Shown piece after piece: positions 22,847 to 31,475 of a stretch of 37,750 nt of DNA (positions are counted from its first letter, which is position 1; each line of letters opens with the position of its first letter). The position numbers and the translations under genes were made by a program. The DNA is taken from the NCBI GenBank assembly GCA_018826515.1, contig JAHKAM010000040.1, positions 1-37,750 of the forward strand. Reading direction: 5' to 3'. The notes beneath the pieces are model-generated. The model was not told the origin of the DNA. It saw only the letters and a program-made list of their open reading frames with translations, and searched no databases. This DNA comes from Alphaproteobacteria bacterium (GTDB taxonomy: Bacteria; Pseudomonadota; Alphaproteobacteria; Caulobacterales; Caulobacteraceae).

Positions 22847-24604
22847 TCACATATTCGGATAGTTGGGTCCGCCGCCGCCCTCGGGTGTGGTCCAGACGAT
22901 GTTCTGCGACGGATCCTTGATGTCGCAGGTTTTGCAGTGGACGCAGTTCTGGGCGTTGATGACGAAACGGGGATCGGTCCTGGCCGCCTCGTCGCCATAG
23001 ACGACCTCATAGACGCCCGCCGGACAGTAGAGGCGGGCCGGCTCGCCGTATTCCGGCAGATTGACCCGGATAGGGATGGACGAGTCCAGCAGCCTGAGGT
23101 GCGCGGGTTGCTCCTCGGCATGGTTGGTGTTGGACACGAAGACCGAGGACAGCTTGTCGAACGACAGCTTCCCGTCCGGCTTCGGATAGGCGATCGGCTT
23201 GTGCTTCGAGGCCTTTTCGGTCGAGGCGGCATCGGTCTTTCCGTGCTTCAGCGTCCACGGCAGGTTCACGCGGAACAGCGACGAGAACCACATGTCGAAC
23301 AGGCCCAGCGCTCCGCCCAGCGAGGTGCCGAATTTCGACAGATAGGGTTTGGCGTTCCGGACCTGTTTCAGCTCCTTGTAGACCCAGCTCTTCTCATAGG
23401 CGGTCTGGTATTCGACCAGCTGGTCGCCCGCGCGCCCGGCCTGTACCGCGTCATAGGCGGCGTCGGCGGCCAGCATGCCGGTCTTCATGGCGTTGTGGCT
23501 GCCCTTGATGCGCGGCACGTTCACGAAGCCGGCGGAACAGCCGATCAGGACGCCGCCGGGGAAGCTGAGTTTCGGCACCGACTGGAAGCCGCCCTCGGTG
23601 ATGGCGCGCGCGCCGTAGGATATGCGGGTCCCGCCCTCCAGATGCTCGGCGATGGCGGGGTGATGCTTGAACCGCTGGAACTCGTCGAACGGCGACAGGA
23701 AGGGGTTCTTGTAGTTCAGGTGCACGACGTAGCCGATGGCCACGTAGCGGTCCCCGAAATGGTACATGAAGCTGCCGCCGCCGGTGAACTCGTCCAGCGG
23801 CCAGCCGGTGGTGTGCTGAGCCAGGCCGGGGCGATGCTGTTCCGCCGGGACCTGCCACAACTCCTTGAGGCCGATGCCGAATTTCTGCGGCTGGGCGTCG
23901 TCGCAGAGGTTGTGGCGGGCCATGATGGTCTTGGCCAGCGAGCCGCGAACGCCTTCGGCGATGAAGACGTATTTGCCGTGGAGCTCGATGCCGGGCTGGA
24001 AGTCGTCGGTCGGCTTGCCGTGCTTGTCTATGCCGAAGACGCCGGCGACGACGCCCTTCACCCGCCCGGAGGGTTCGTCCCAGACCACATGGCTGGCGGC
24101 CATGCCGGGATAGACCTCGACGCCCATCGCCTCGGCCTGTTCGCCCAGCCAGCGCGCCACATTGCCCAGGGAGGCGATGTAGCAGCCGTCGTTGTGCATC
24201 ATCGGCGGCAACAGGGCCATCGGCAGCGAAGCCTGTCCGGCCGGGCCGAGGATCATGAACCGGTCCTCGGTGACCGGGGTCTCCAGCGGCGCGCCGCGGT
24301 CCTTCCAGTCCGGGAACAGTTCGGTCAGCGCCTTCGGATCGATGACGGCGCCGGACAGGATATGGCCCCCGATCTCGGCCGACTTCTCCAGCACGGCGAC
24401 GGTGATCTCCTTGCCGTCCTTCTCCGCCCTCTGTTTCAGGCGGATGGCGGCGGACAGGCCGGCGGGGCCGCCGCCGACGATGACGACGTCGTATTCCATC
24501 ACCTCGCGCTCGACGCCCGCCAGGGCCTCGGCCGGCGGCAGTTTGTCGATCACGGCTTCCTGCCAGGCGTTGGTTGCGCCGCCTTCGATGGCGTTCTCGG
24601 CCAT
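22847..24604 (-). CDS. Electron transfer flavoprotein-ubiquinone oxidoreductase
   Basis: This 585-residue membrane-associated flavoprotein passes electrons from ETF (fatty-acid and amino-acid dehydrogenases) to ubiquinone. The FAD-binding VVIVGGGPAGLSAAIRLKQR lies near residue 38. The quinone-binding/monotopic region GYVVHLNYKNPFLSPFDEFQ, and GGVLIGCSAGFVNVPRIKGS, are family-typical. The C-terminal [4Fe-4S] cluster ligands are visible as CPAGVYE (~525) and CVHCKTCDI (~552), followed by QNIVWTTPEGGGGPNYPNM. The ATG at 24604 (MAENAIEGG) is preferred over one at 24634, since GAGGAC lies upstream of it. Divergent from the uracil-DNA glycosylase gene. Confidence 0.95.
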   Translation of the reverse strand: MAENAIEGGATNAWQEAVIDKLPPAEALAGVEREVMEYDVVIVGGGPAGLSAAIRLKQRAEKDGKEITVAVLEKSAEIGGHILSGAVIDPKALTELFPDWKDRGAPLETPVTEDRFMILGPAGQASLPMALLPPMMHNDGCYIASLGNVARWLGEQAEAMGVEVYPGMAASHVVWDEPSGRVKGVVAGVFGIDKHGKPTDDFQPGIELHGKYVFIAEGVRGSLAKTIMARHNLCDDAQPQKFGIGLKELWQVPAEQHRPGLAQHTTGWPLDEFTGGGSFMYHFGDRYVAIGYVVHLNYKNPFLSPFDEFQRFKHHPAIAEHLEGGTRISYGARAITEGGFQSVPKLSFPGGVLIGCSAGFVNVPRIKGSHNAMKTGMLAADAAYDAVQAGRAGDQLVEYQTAYEKSWVYKELKQVRNAKPYLSKFGTSLGGALGLFDMWFSSLFRVNLPWTLKHGKTDAASTEKASKHKPIAYPKPDGKLSFDKLSSVFVSNTNHAEEQPAHLRLLDSSIPIRVNLPEYGEPARLYCPAGVYEVVYGDEAARTDPRFVINAQNCVHCKTCDIKDPSQNIVWTTPEGGGGPNYPNM

Positions 24605-24701
24605 GGGGGATGTCCTCGCAGTGGGTGGAGTCATGCTGTTTTCCGCTTATCGGAAGGTGACGCAAGGGTGGTCAAGGACTATCCCTGTGCGGATCGCCCC
24701 C

Positions 24702-25490
24702 ATGACAACGCCGCATCTCGACACCGCCAGCGCCGAAAGCCTGCTCGCCTTCTGGCGGGACGCGGGGGTCGACGCCTGTTTCGAGGACGCCCCCGTCGAC
24801 CGGACGCACGTCGCGCCGCCGCCCGCGGTCAAGGCGGTGGCGAGGGCTACGGCTTCGGTCACGCCGATCGCCGCGACGGGCGACGCCCTTTCGGAGGCGC
24901 GGCGACTGGCGGCCGGCGCGGAGTCGCTGGAGGCCCTGGGTCAGGCCATCGCCGCCTTCGAGGGCTGTCCCCTGCGCGGCATGGGCGCCAGACAGGCGGT
25001 CTTTTGTCGCGGCAATCCGGAGGCCGAGGTGCTGATCATCGGCGAGGGGCCAGGCGCCGAAGAAGACGCGCGCGGCCAGCCTTTCATCGGCAAGGCCGGA
25101 CAACTGCTGGACCGGATGCTCGCCGCGGCGGGCCTCGAGGGTCGGGTGTTCATCACCAACACCGTCTTCTGGCGGCCGCCAGGCAACCGGACGCCGACGG
25201 CGGCGGAACAGGCGGTGTGCGCGCCCTTCGTCGACCGCGCCTTCGCCCTGTTGAAGCCGAAGGCGGTGCTGCTGCTCGGCGCGGCCTCAGCCAGGTCCGT
25301 CCTGGCGACCGACGAGGGGATCATGCGGATGCGTGGGCAATGGCGGGAATGGCGGCTGGCGGAAGGCGCGGTGTCGGCCCCGGCCCTGCCGACGCTACAT
25401 CCCGCCTTCCTGCTGCGGCAGCCGGTCGCCAAGCGCGAGGTCTGGGCCGATCTGCTGTCCCTGGCGGCGCGGATCGAGGCGGACGGTTAA
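24702..25490 (+). CDS. Family-4-like uracil-DNA glycosylase
   Basis: This 262-residue protein removes uracil from DNA. The core has the family-4 motif VLIIGEGPGAEEDARGQPFI, GKAGQLLDRML (~residues 110-140), then ITNTVFWRPPGNRTP (~151-165) and the C-terminal LPTLHPAFLLRQP. Of the four Cys that bind [4Fe-4S] in classic family 4 enzymes, C89 and C173 are present, but the first is F86 and the third is W157. A cluster is therefore unlikely. The N-terminal ~85 residues are not part of the core fold and are Ala-rich. The open frame extends far upstream, but only the ATG at 24702 gives a sensible start. Confidence 0.88.
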   Translation: MTTPHLDTASAESLLAFWRDAGVDACFEDAPVDRTHVAPPPAVKAVARATASVTPIAATGDALSEARRLAAGAESLEALGQAIAAFEGCPLRGMGARQAVFCRGNPEAEVLIIGEGPGAEEDARGQPFIGKAGQLLDRMLAAAGLEGRVFITNTVFWRPPGNRTPTAAEQAVCAPFVDRAFALLKPKAVLLLGAASARSVLATDEGIMRMRGQWREWRLAEGAVSAPALPTLHPAFLLRQPVAKREVWADLLSLAARIEADG

Positions 25491-25647
25491 GCTCGTTCAC
25501 CCTTCAGACTCAAAACCGCCCCAAAAAGGGGTGAAATCTTGACTTGGGCCGAGGCAGTGGCGCCTTTCTGGCCTGACGACCAAACGAACAGCGTGAACTG
25601 GCCCGGGACGATACGGGTCGGGTCACGCTCTCAGGGGGGCCGCCTTA

Positions 25648-27318
25648 GTGCGATTTGAATTCCGCCGCGCGATACTCGCGCCGACGTTGGCCTTGGTGTT
25701 GTGCGCCATGGCCGGCGCCGTGCAGGCCGAAGAGGGCGACCGCCGCGTCCCCTCCACGCTCAGCGCAGCGGACCGCCTCAGCTACACCACGGCATTCGAC
25801 GCCCTGCGCCGGGGCGATCTGGAGGCCGCGCGGGCCTCGGCGCGTCAGGCCAACGATCGCGTCCTGCTGGGACAGGTCGAGTTCGAGCGTCTGTTCCACG
25901 CTGACTACACCGCGACCTACGAAGAACTGGCCGCCTGGCTGGAGGAATATTCAGATCTCCCCAGCGCCGAGCGCGCCTGGAACCTCGCCATGCGCCGTCG
26001 CCCGGACGGCGCCGCCGAGCCGCGGCAGCCTTCGCGCATGGGCGGAGGGCGCCATTGGAGCCGCATCGAGGCGGCCGGCGGCAACACCGAAGCCGACCCG
26101 ATGAAGGCCGCCCGCGTGGCGCTGAACCGGGACGACCTGACCGGCGCGGTCGCCCTCGGCGAGCAGATCGGGGACTGGTGGACGGTCGGGCTGGCCCAGT
26201 ACCGCCTCGGCGAATTCGGCGCCGCCAAGGTCGCCTTCGAGCGCGTTCTGGACAATCCGACCGAGGATGGCTGGGTCCGTTCCGGAGCGGCCTTCTGGGC
26301 CGCGCGAGCGGCGGGGCGGTCGGGCCAGCAGGATCGCGTCCAGCCTCTGCTGCGTCGCGCAGGAAACTGGCCCGCGACCTTCTACGGCCAGATCGCCCTG
26401 CGTCAGCTGGGCGAGGAACCGGCCATAGAGAACATGGGGCCGACGCCCTATGCGGCGACGGGGATGCAACGCCCCGGTTATCAGGTTGAGGAACCGATCG
26501 GCGTCGATGCCGATGAGCTCGACGAATTCATCCGCTCCGAACCTCGCGCTCGTCGCACCGTCGCCTTCTTCGAGGTCGGGCGGCGGTCGGATGCACGGGA
26601 AGAGCTCCGCACAGGCCTGCGCGCCGCTGTCACCGACCGGGGCCGTCAGCTCTGGGCCGCGCTCGGCCGGGCGCTGGGCCCGCGGGTGATCGGCTCGGAC
26701 AGCGACGTGCGCCGCATCGACGCCGACCGCTTTCCCCAGCCGGCGATCGAGCCGGACGGCGGCTTCACCATTGAACGCTCACTCGTCTACGCCATCGCCC
26801 GCAAGGAGAGCGATTTCAACGCCCGCGCTCGCTCCGGCGCCGGGGCCTATGGCCTGATGCAGGTGATGCCGACCACCGCCGCCGAACTGTCAGGCGACCG
26901 CGCTTTCGTGCGAGAGCCGGAGCGGCTGTTCCAGCCCAATGTCAACGCCAGCCTGGGTCAGGCCTATGTGAACCGGGTGTTGGCCATGCCGGCGATCAAC
27001 GGCGACCTGCTGCGGGCCGCGGCCTCCTACAACGCCGGGCCGGGCCCCATGGTGGCGGCCGTGCGCAGGCTCGGTCATGACGCCGATCCGCTGTTGCTGA
27101 TCGAGACGATCGACGTGCCCCAGGCCCGCGAATATGTCGAAAAGGTCGTGGCGGCCTACTGGATCTACCAGCGGATGAACGGCCGGCCGTTGAACACCCT
27201 CGACGCCGTGGCCTCGGGGGCGACCCGGGTGCCCCTGACCCTGGACTATGTCCCGCCGCCGCCTGTGCCGGTCCAGCCGGTCGAGGTCGCAGCCGCGGGC
27301 GTCGTCACCACCAACTAG
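25648..27318 (+). CDS. Soluble-type lytic transglycosylase
   Basis: This 556-residue periplasmic enzyme cleaves peptidoglycan between MurNAc and GlcNAc to give 1,6-anhydroMurNAc. The GTG start at 25648 leads into a signal peptide (LAPTLALVLCAMAGAVQAEE). The N-terminal ~350 residues are helical repeats like the Slt70 superhelix (e.g. YRLGEFGAAKVAFERVLDNP). The catalytic GH23 domain follows, with the acid Glu in IARKESDFNARARSGAGAYG (~387), LMQVMPTT, and AAASYNAGPGP (~457-467). The C-terminus is Pro-rich (VPPPPVPVQPVEVAAAG). It ends in a TAG that shares CTAG with the stop of the small gene on the other strand. Confidence 0.93.
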   Translation: MRFEFRRAILAPTLALVLCAMAGAVQAEEGDRRVPSTLSAADRLSYTTAFDALRRGDLEAARASARQANDRVLLGQVEFERLFHADYTATYEELAAWLEEYSDLPSAERAWNLAMRRRPDGAAEPRQPSRMGGGRHWSRIEAAGGNTEADPMKAARVALNRDDLTGAVALGEQIGDWWTVGLAQYRLGEFGAAKVAFERVLDNPTEDGWVRSGAAFWAARAAGRSGQQDRVQPLLRRAGNWPATFYGQIALRQLGEEPAIENMGPTPYAATGMQRPGYQVEEPIGVDADELDEFIRSEPRARRTVAFFEVGRRSDAREELRTGLRAAVTDRGRQLWAALGRALGPRVIGSDSDVRRIDADRFPQPAIEPDGGFTIERSLVYAIARKESDFNARARSGAGAYGLMQVMPTTAAELSGDRAFVREPERLFQPNVNASLGQAYVNRVLAMPAINGDLLRAAASYNAGPGPMVAAVRRLGHDADPLLLIETIDVPQAREYVEKVVAAYWIYQRMNGRPLNTLDAVASGATRVPLTLDYVPPPPVPVQPVEVAAAGVVTTN

Positions 27319-27425
27319 ATATTGACCAGCAGCAGGGCCGGCAGGCAGCAGGCGATCACGATCATCAGGCCATAGACCATCAGGCTGGGACGGCGGGCTC
27401 CGGACTGTTCGGCGGGCATGGACAT
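27315..27425 (-). CDS. 36-residue single-pass membrane microprotein
   Basis: A short frame has an ATG at 27425 preceded by CAGGGG (about 7 bases away). It encodes MSMPAEQSGARRPSLMVYGL followed by MIVIACCLPALLLVNI. A polar, positively charged N-terminus followed by one C-terminal membrane helix is the usual layout of bacterial membrane microproteins. It is too short for similarity to be judged by eye. Its stop overlaps that of the lytic transglycosylase (CTAG). Confidence 0.5.
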   Translation of the reverse strand: MSMPAEQSGARRPSLMVYGLMIVIACCLPALLLVNI

Positions 27426-27504
27426 CGGCGACCCCTGAACGCTTCTGCGCTCCTCAGGCTTCAGACATACCAGCGTTGTCTTAAGACAGGGTTCCAGGGG
27501 GCGG

Positions 27505-28155
27505 TTAACGCCCCGCCAACGCCTGTTCGGACCATTCCAGAAGGTCGGGCTGGGCCAGCAGCGCATCGCGATAGGCCGCCGCCGTCCCGTCGTCGCCATG
27601 AGCGGCCAGATCGATCTGGAAATGCCGGAATCGCGCCGCGACCGGCGTGAAGAAGGCGTCGGGCACGGACCACTCGCCGAACAGATAGGGCCCGCCGGCC
27701 CCAAAGCGGCCGCGCATCTCATTCCAAAGGCTGACGATGCGGCGGATGTCGCGCGTCACGGCCTGTCCGGTCGGGGGCGATGACCGGTCCGGGCCGACCA
27801 TGGTGTGGTCAGGACCCATGCCGCATTCGGTGCGCAGCCCCATGAACCCGCCGTGCATCTCGCAGGCCGCCGAGCGGGCCAGCCAGCGCGCGGCGGGATC
27901 GGCGGGCCATAGTCGGGCCGCGGGATAGCGTTCTGCGCACCAGACCGAGATGGCCATGGAGTCCCAGATCGTTTCGCCCTCGACCTTCAGCAGGGGCACG
28001 AGGCGGGAGGGCGAGATCCTTTCCAGTTCGGCCTGACCTTCAGCGGAATAGATGTCGATCTCGCGGACGGTGAAGTCAGCCTTGCAGCGCTTGAGCACCA
28101 GCCACGGACGCAGCGACCATGTGGAATACAGCCGGGGGCCAATGATCAGTTCCAT
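27505..28155 (-). CDS. Glutathione S-transferase family protein
   Basis: This 216-residue GST has the thioredoxin-like N-terminal domain MELIIGPRLYSTWSLRPWLV (Ser/Tyr catalytic region at ~10-14), the glutathione-binding PSRLVPLLKVEGETIWDSMA (cis-Pro after the first Val, then the [E/D]S pair at ~67-68). A helical C-terminal domain includes GPYLFGEWSVPDAFFTPVAA, the conserved N-capping box region. The substrate is unknown. I start at the ATG at 28155; the frame is open to 28212 without similarity there. Confidence 0.9.
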   Translation of the reverse strand: MELIIGPRLYSTWSLRPWLVLKRCKADFTVREIDIYSAEGQAELERISPSRLVPLLKVEGETIWDSMAISVWCAERYPAARLWPADPAARWLARSAACEMHGGFMGLRTECGMGPDHTMVGPDRSSPPTGQAVTRDIRRIVSLWNEMRGRFGAGGPYLFGEWSVPDAFFTPVAARFRHFQIDLAAHGDDGTAAAYRDALLAQPDLLEWSEQALAGR

Positions 28156-28280
28156 GGTCGCGCTCCATAAGGGTGTAGCCCACGCATAGTGCGCGGGAGG
28201 GCCTCCGGCCAATCAGTTCGAGGGCCCGATGCACAAGCGGCGCTTGACTCAAGGGCGCCCTCGCCTGACACCCCGCCCCC

Positions 28281-29588
28281 ATGATCAGCCGTTATTCCCG
28301 CCCCGCCGCCGTCGCCATCTGGTCGCAGGAGACCAAATACCGGATCTGGTTCGAGATCGAGGCCCACGCCGCCACGAAGATGGCCGAGCTGGGGACCATC
28401 CCGGCCAGCGCCGCCGAAGCGATCTGGGCCAAGGGCAAGGACGTCGTCTTCGACGCCGACCGCATCGACGAAATCGAGCGCACGACGAAGCACGACGTCA
28501 TCGCCTTCCTGACCCATGTGTCCGAGATCGTCGGCGAGGAGGCCCGCTTCCTGCACCAGGGCATGACGTCCTCCGACGTGCTGGACACCTGTTTCGCCGT
28601 GCAGCTGGCACGGGCCTCTGACCTTCTGATCGAGGGCGTCGATCGGGTGCTCGCCGCGCTGGAGACGCGGGCGAAGGAGCACAGGTTGACGCCGTGCGTC
28701 GGCCGCAGCCACGGCATCCATGCCGAGCCGGTGACCTTCGGCCTCAAGCTGGCCGGCTATCACGCCGAGTTCCAGCGGGCGAAGCGGCGACTGCTGACGG
28801 CGAAGGAAGAGATCGCCACCTGCGCCATCTCGGGCGCCGTGGGCACCTTCGCCAATGTCGATCCGGCCGTGGAAGCCTATGTCGCCGAGCGGATGGGTTT
28901 GCAGGTCGAGCCGGTCTCGACCCAGGTGATCCCGCGCGACCGTCACGCCGCCTTCTTCGCCGCCCTCGGCGTCGTCGCCTCGTCGATCGAGCGTCTGGCC
29001 ACCGAAATCCGCCACCTGCAGCGCACCGAGGTGCTGGAGGCCGAGGAATTCTTCGACAAGGGCCAGAAGGGCTCGTCGGCCATGCCGCACAAGCGCAATC
29101 CGATCCTGACCGAGAACCTGACCGGTCTTGCCCGTCTCGTGCGCTCGGCGGTGGTGCCGGCGATGGAGAACGTCGCCCTCTGGCACGAGCGGGACATCAG
29201 CCATTCTTCGGTCGAGCGCGGCATCGGTCCGGACGCCACCATCCATCTGGATTTCGCCCTGCACCGACTGGCGGGTGTGGTCGAGCGGCTGAACGTCTAT
29301 CCGGCCAATATGGAGAAGAACCTCAACCTGCTGGGCGGGCTGGTGCATTCGCAGCGGGTCATGCTGGCCCTGACCCAGGCCGGGGTGTCGCGCGAGGACG
29401 CCTATGCCGCGGTGCAGGAGAACGCGATGAAGGTCTGGCGCGGCGAGGGCCGGTTCCTCGACTTCCTGAAGGCCGATGCGCGGGTAACCCTGCCGGAGAG
29501 CCAGCTCGAGGCCCTGTTCGACATCGGCTATCACACCAAGCACGTGGACACGGTGTTCGCCCGGGTGTTTGGCCCGGAACAACGCTGA
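28281..29588 (+). CDS. purB: Adenylosuccinate lyase
   Basis: This 435-residue fumarase-superfamily enzyme acts twice in purine synthesis (SAICAR to AICAR; adenylosuccinate to AMP). It begins MISRYSRPAAVAIWSQETKY. Conserved motifs are THVSEIVGEEARFLHQGMTS (~75-94), VGRSHGIHAEPVTFGLKLAG (~135-154) with the catalytic His region, and the signature loop GSSAMPHKRNPIL (~263-275). The other pur genes of this window begin 2 kb downstream. GST upstream is divergent. Confidence 0.96.
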   Translation: MISRYSRPAAVAIWSQETKYRIWFEIEAHAATKMAELGTIPASAAEAIWAKGKDVVFDADRIDEIERTTKHDVIAFLTHVSEIVGEEARFLHQGMTSSDVLDTCFAVQLARASDLLIEGVDRVLAALETRAKEHRLTPCVGRSHGIHAEPVTFGLKLAGYHAEFQRAKRRLLTAKEEIATCAISGAVGTFANVDPAVEAYVAERMGLQVEPVSTQVIPRDRHAAFFAALGVVASSIERLATEIRHLQRTEVLEAEEFFDKGQKGSSAMPHKRNPILTENLTGLARLVRSAVVPAMENVALWHERDISHSSVERGIGPDATIHLDFALHRLAGVVERLNVYPANMEKNLNLLGGLVHSQRVMLALTQAGVSREDAYAAVQENAMKVWRGEGRFLDFLKADARVTLPESQLEALFDIGYHTKHVDTVFARVFGPEQR

Positions 29589-29592
29589 GGCC

Positions 29593-30090
29593 GTGAGCCT
29601 CAAGCGCGCCTTCAACCCTGTCGTCGACGCAAACACGCGCCTGTTGATACTCGGCAGCCTCCCCGGCGACGCCTCGCTGAAGGCCAGCCAGTATTATGGC
29701 CATCCGCAGAACGGCTTCTGGCGACTGGTCGAGGGCGCGATCGGCATCGATCTGGCCGCCCTGCCCTATCCCCTTCGGCTGACGACGCTCAAGGCGGCCG
29801 GAGTGGGCCTGTGGGACGTGATCGCCAGCGCCGAACGCACAGGCAGTCTGGACGGCGCCATCCGCAACGCCGAGGCCGCCGATCTGAACCAGCTTGTCGA
29901 TAGTCTTCCGTCGCTGCGGGCCGTGGCGTTCAACGGCGGCGCCGCGGCCCGACTCGGTCGACGCCGCCTGGCGGCTCGACCCGGGATCGACTTGGTCGAC
30001 CTGCCGTCATCAAGCCCCGCCTATACGCGTCCGTTCGCGGACAAGGCCGCTGCCTGGGCCTTGCTCGGCAGGTACGCCGGTCGCAGGTGA
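29593..30090 (+). CDS. Hypoxanthine/uracil-DNA glycosylase (UDG family 6-like)
   Basis: This 165-residue UDG-fold protein matches the DNA-deoxyinosine glycosylase family: FNPVVDANTRLLILGSLPGD, then ASLKASQYYGHPQNGFWRLV (~7-45), GVGLWDVIASAERTGSLDGA (~77-96), and the C-terminal LPSSSPAYTRPFADKAAAW. Expected role: removal of hypoxanthine (deaminated adenine) from DNA. The GTG at 29593 starts 4 bases after the purB stop; a TTG at 29569 would overlap purB by 20 bases and adds unconserved residues. Probably cotranscribed with purB. Confidence 0.85.
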   Translation: MSLKRAFNPVVDANTRLLILGSLPGDASLKASQYYGHPQNGFWRLVEGAIGIDLAALPYPLRLTTLKAAGVGLWDVIASAERTGSLDGAIRNAEAADLNQLVDSLPSLRAVAFNGGAAARLGRRRLAARPGIDLVDLPSSSPAYTRPFADKAAAWALLGRYAGRR

Positions 30091-30207
30091 CGGGGGTGCG
30101 CCCTCGTGTCGCGCCCCAATGGAACACGGTTCTGCATCCTTTCCGCCGTTCAACAGTACCTCCCCTTCGAACCGCCCGCACGGCGGTCGCTCAGGAGAGT
30201 CAAAGCC

Positions 30208-30804
30208 ATGAAAATCACCAGAACCGCCACGCTTGCCGGCGTATCGATCGCTGCCATGCTCGCCCTCGCCGCTTGCGGCAACAACGCCGAGGAAGCCGCC
30301 CCGGCCGACGCCATGGCCACCGACACCAGCGCCATGGCGCCCGCCCCGGCCGCCAGCGGCACGGTCGTCGAAGTCGCCCAGGGGAATGCCGACTTCAGCA
30401 CCCTGGTCAGCGCCGTGACCTCCGCCGATCTGGCCGGCACGCTCGGCGGCGCAGGACCGTTCACGGTCTTCGCCCCGACCAACGCGGCCTTCGAGAAGAT
30501 CCCGGCCGCGACCCGTGACAGCCTGATGGCCCCGGCCGGCAAGGCCGACCTGACCAAGATCCTTACGTATCACGTGGTCCCGGGCCGCGTGGACGCCGCC
30601 ACCCTGATGCAGCAGATCCAGGCCGGCGGCGGCAGCGCCGCCCTGACGACCGTTGAAGGCGGAACCCTGACCGCTCGCGCCGGGGCCGACGGTTCGGTCA
30701 CCCTGACCGACGAGAACGGCGGCGTCTCGCGCGTCGTCCAGACCGACGTGGCCGCCTCCAACGGCGTCATCCACGCCATCGACACCGTGGTCATGCCCAA
30801 CTAG
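30208..30804 (+). CDS. Fasciclin-domain lipoprotein
   Basis: The protein has 198 residues. The ATG at 30208 has AGGAGAG about 10 bases upstream. The N-terminus is a lipoprotein signal (VSIAAMLALAACGNN) with Cys23 as lipidation site. A low-complexity Ala/Pro/Thr linker (~25-52) follows. The fasciclin (FAS1) domain is at ~53-198, with GPFTVFAPTNAAFEKIPAAT (H1 box), LTKILTYHVVPGRVDAATLM and NGVIHAIDTVVMPN (H2 box). FAS1 domains mediate adhesion or matrix binding. It is followed by a strong terminator. Confidence 0.93.
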   Translation: MKITRTATLAGVSIAAMLALAACGNNAEEAAPADAMATDTSAMAPAPAASGTVVEVAQGNADFSTLVSAVTSADLAGTLGGAGPFTVFAPTNAAFEKIPAATRDSLMAPAGKADLTKILTYHVVPGRVDAATLMQQIQAGGGSAALTTVEGGTLTARAGADGSVTLTDENGGVSRVVQTDVAASNGVIHAIDTVVMPN

Positions 30805-30825
30805 GCCGACCGCACCGGATACGAG

Positions 30826-30858
30826 AAGGGCCGCTCCAGCGATGGAGCGGCCCTTTTT
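30826..30858 (+). terminator. Rho-independent terminator after the fasciclin gene
   Basis: A 13-bp perfect stem (AAGGGCCGCTCCA / TGGAGCGGCCCTT) with a GCGA tetraloop is followed by TTTC, with a run of five T overall. It lies between convergent genes; the T-run favours the plus strand. Confidence 0.92.
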
Positions 30859-30879
30859 CGTTCAGGATGAATGCCTCGA

Positions 30880-31203
30880 CTATTCGTCGTTGCGGATCTG
30901 CTCGCGCGCCACCGAGGACAGCTCGTCCATCTTGCGGCGGATTTCACCCTCCGAGACCGTCAGGCCGGCTCCTTCGAGGTCCTGGGCGATCTTGCGGTAG
31001 ACGTCTTCCTCGCCCGGCTGCTCGAAGTCGGCCTTGACGATGGCGCGGCCGTATTCCTCCGCGCGGTCGGCGTTCAGGCCCATCTTCTCGGCGGCCCAGA
31101 GGCCCAGCAGCTTGTTGCGCCGGGCGATCGCCTTGAATTCCTGTTCCTGATCGAGGGCGAATTTGGACTCGAAGCCCTTTTCCCGATCGTCAAAGGTCGT
31201 CAT
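30880..31203 (-). CDS. DUF1476 protein (ATP synthase inhibitor zeta subunit-like)
   Basis: This 107-residue protein matches the alphaproteobacterial F1-ATPase inhibitor zeta family (DUF1476): MTTFDDREKGFESKFALDQE, then EFKAIARRNKLLGLWAAEKM, and EEYGRAIVKADFEQPGEEDV. In Paracoccus the homologue blocks reverse (ATP-hydrolysing) rotation. The frame is open further upstream, but the family starts at MTTFDDRE (ATG 31203). It is divergent from purC, an arrangement I recall as common in this group. Confidence 0.92.
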   Translation of the reverse strand: MTTFDDREKGFESKFALDQEQEFKAIARRNKLLGLWAAEKMGLNADRAEEYGRAIVKADFEQPGEEDVYRKIAQDLEGAGLTVSEGEIRRKMDELSSVAREQIRNDE

Positions 31204-31475
31204 GCGCGTCGCGAAGCTCCGTGGGGGCGGCCTGAAAGCACAGCCGCGGTCGCCGTGGTCTATAGCCGCCCCATGGCCGAACGCAACCGGAACTCGCCCG
31301 GCCGCCGCCCCGTGAAGACCTGCCTCGTCGCGATGCCGTCGGTTTGTGTCGCGGCGCCGCATCCGCTAAGGGTGCCCGCGACTTTTTCCCGCCCGCCCGA
31401 TTCCGGATTGCGCCGCCCAGATATCCTTCTGGCCGCGCGATTTTCGTTTCCGGCGAGGCCCCGCCCGGACCGACC

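Noticed and set aside
24192..24701. Upstream extension of the uracil-DNA glycosylase frame
   Set aside because: It lies opposite ETF-QO and has no similarity to UDGs; the ATG at 24702 fits the gene boundary.
22937..25534. Plus-strand open frame of 865 codons opposite ETF-QO
   Set aside because: It is the antisense shadow of a clear ETF-QO gene in high-GC DNA; its translation has no domain and it runs into the uracil-DNA glycosylase in another frame.
28243..28280. TTGACT ahead of purB as a sigma-70 -35 box
   Set aside because: No matching -10 element at 16-18 bases downstream; a single hexamer is not enough.
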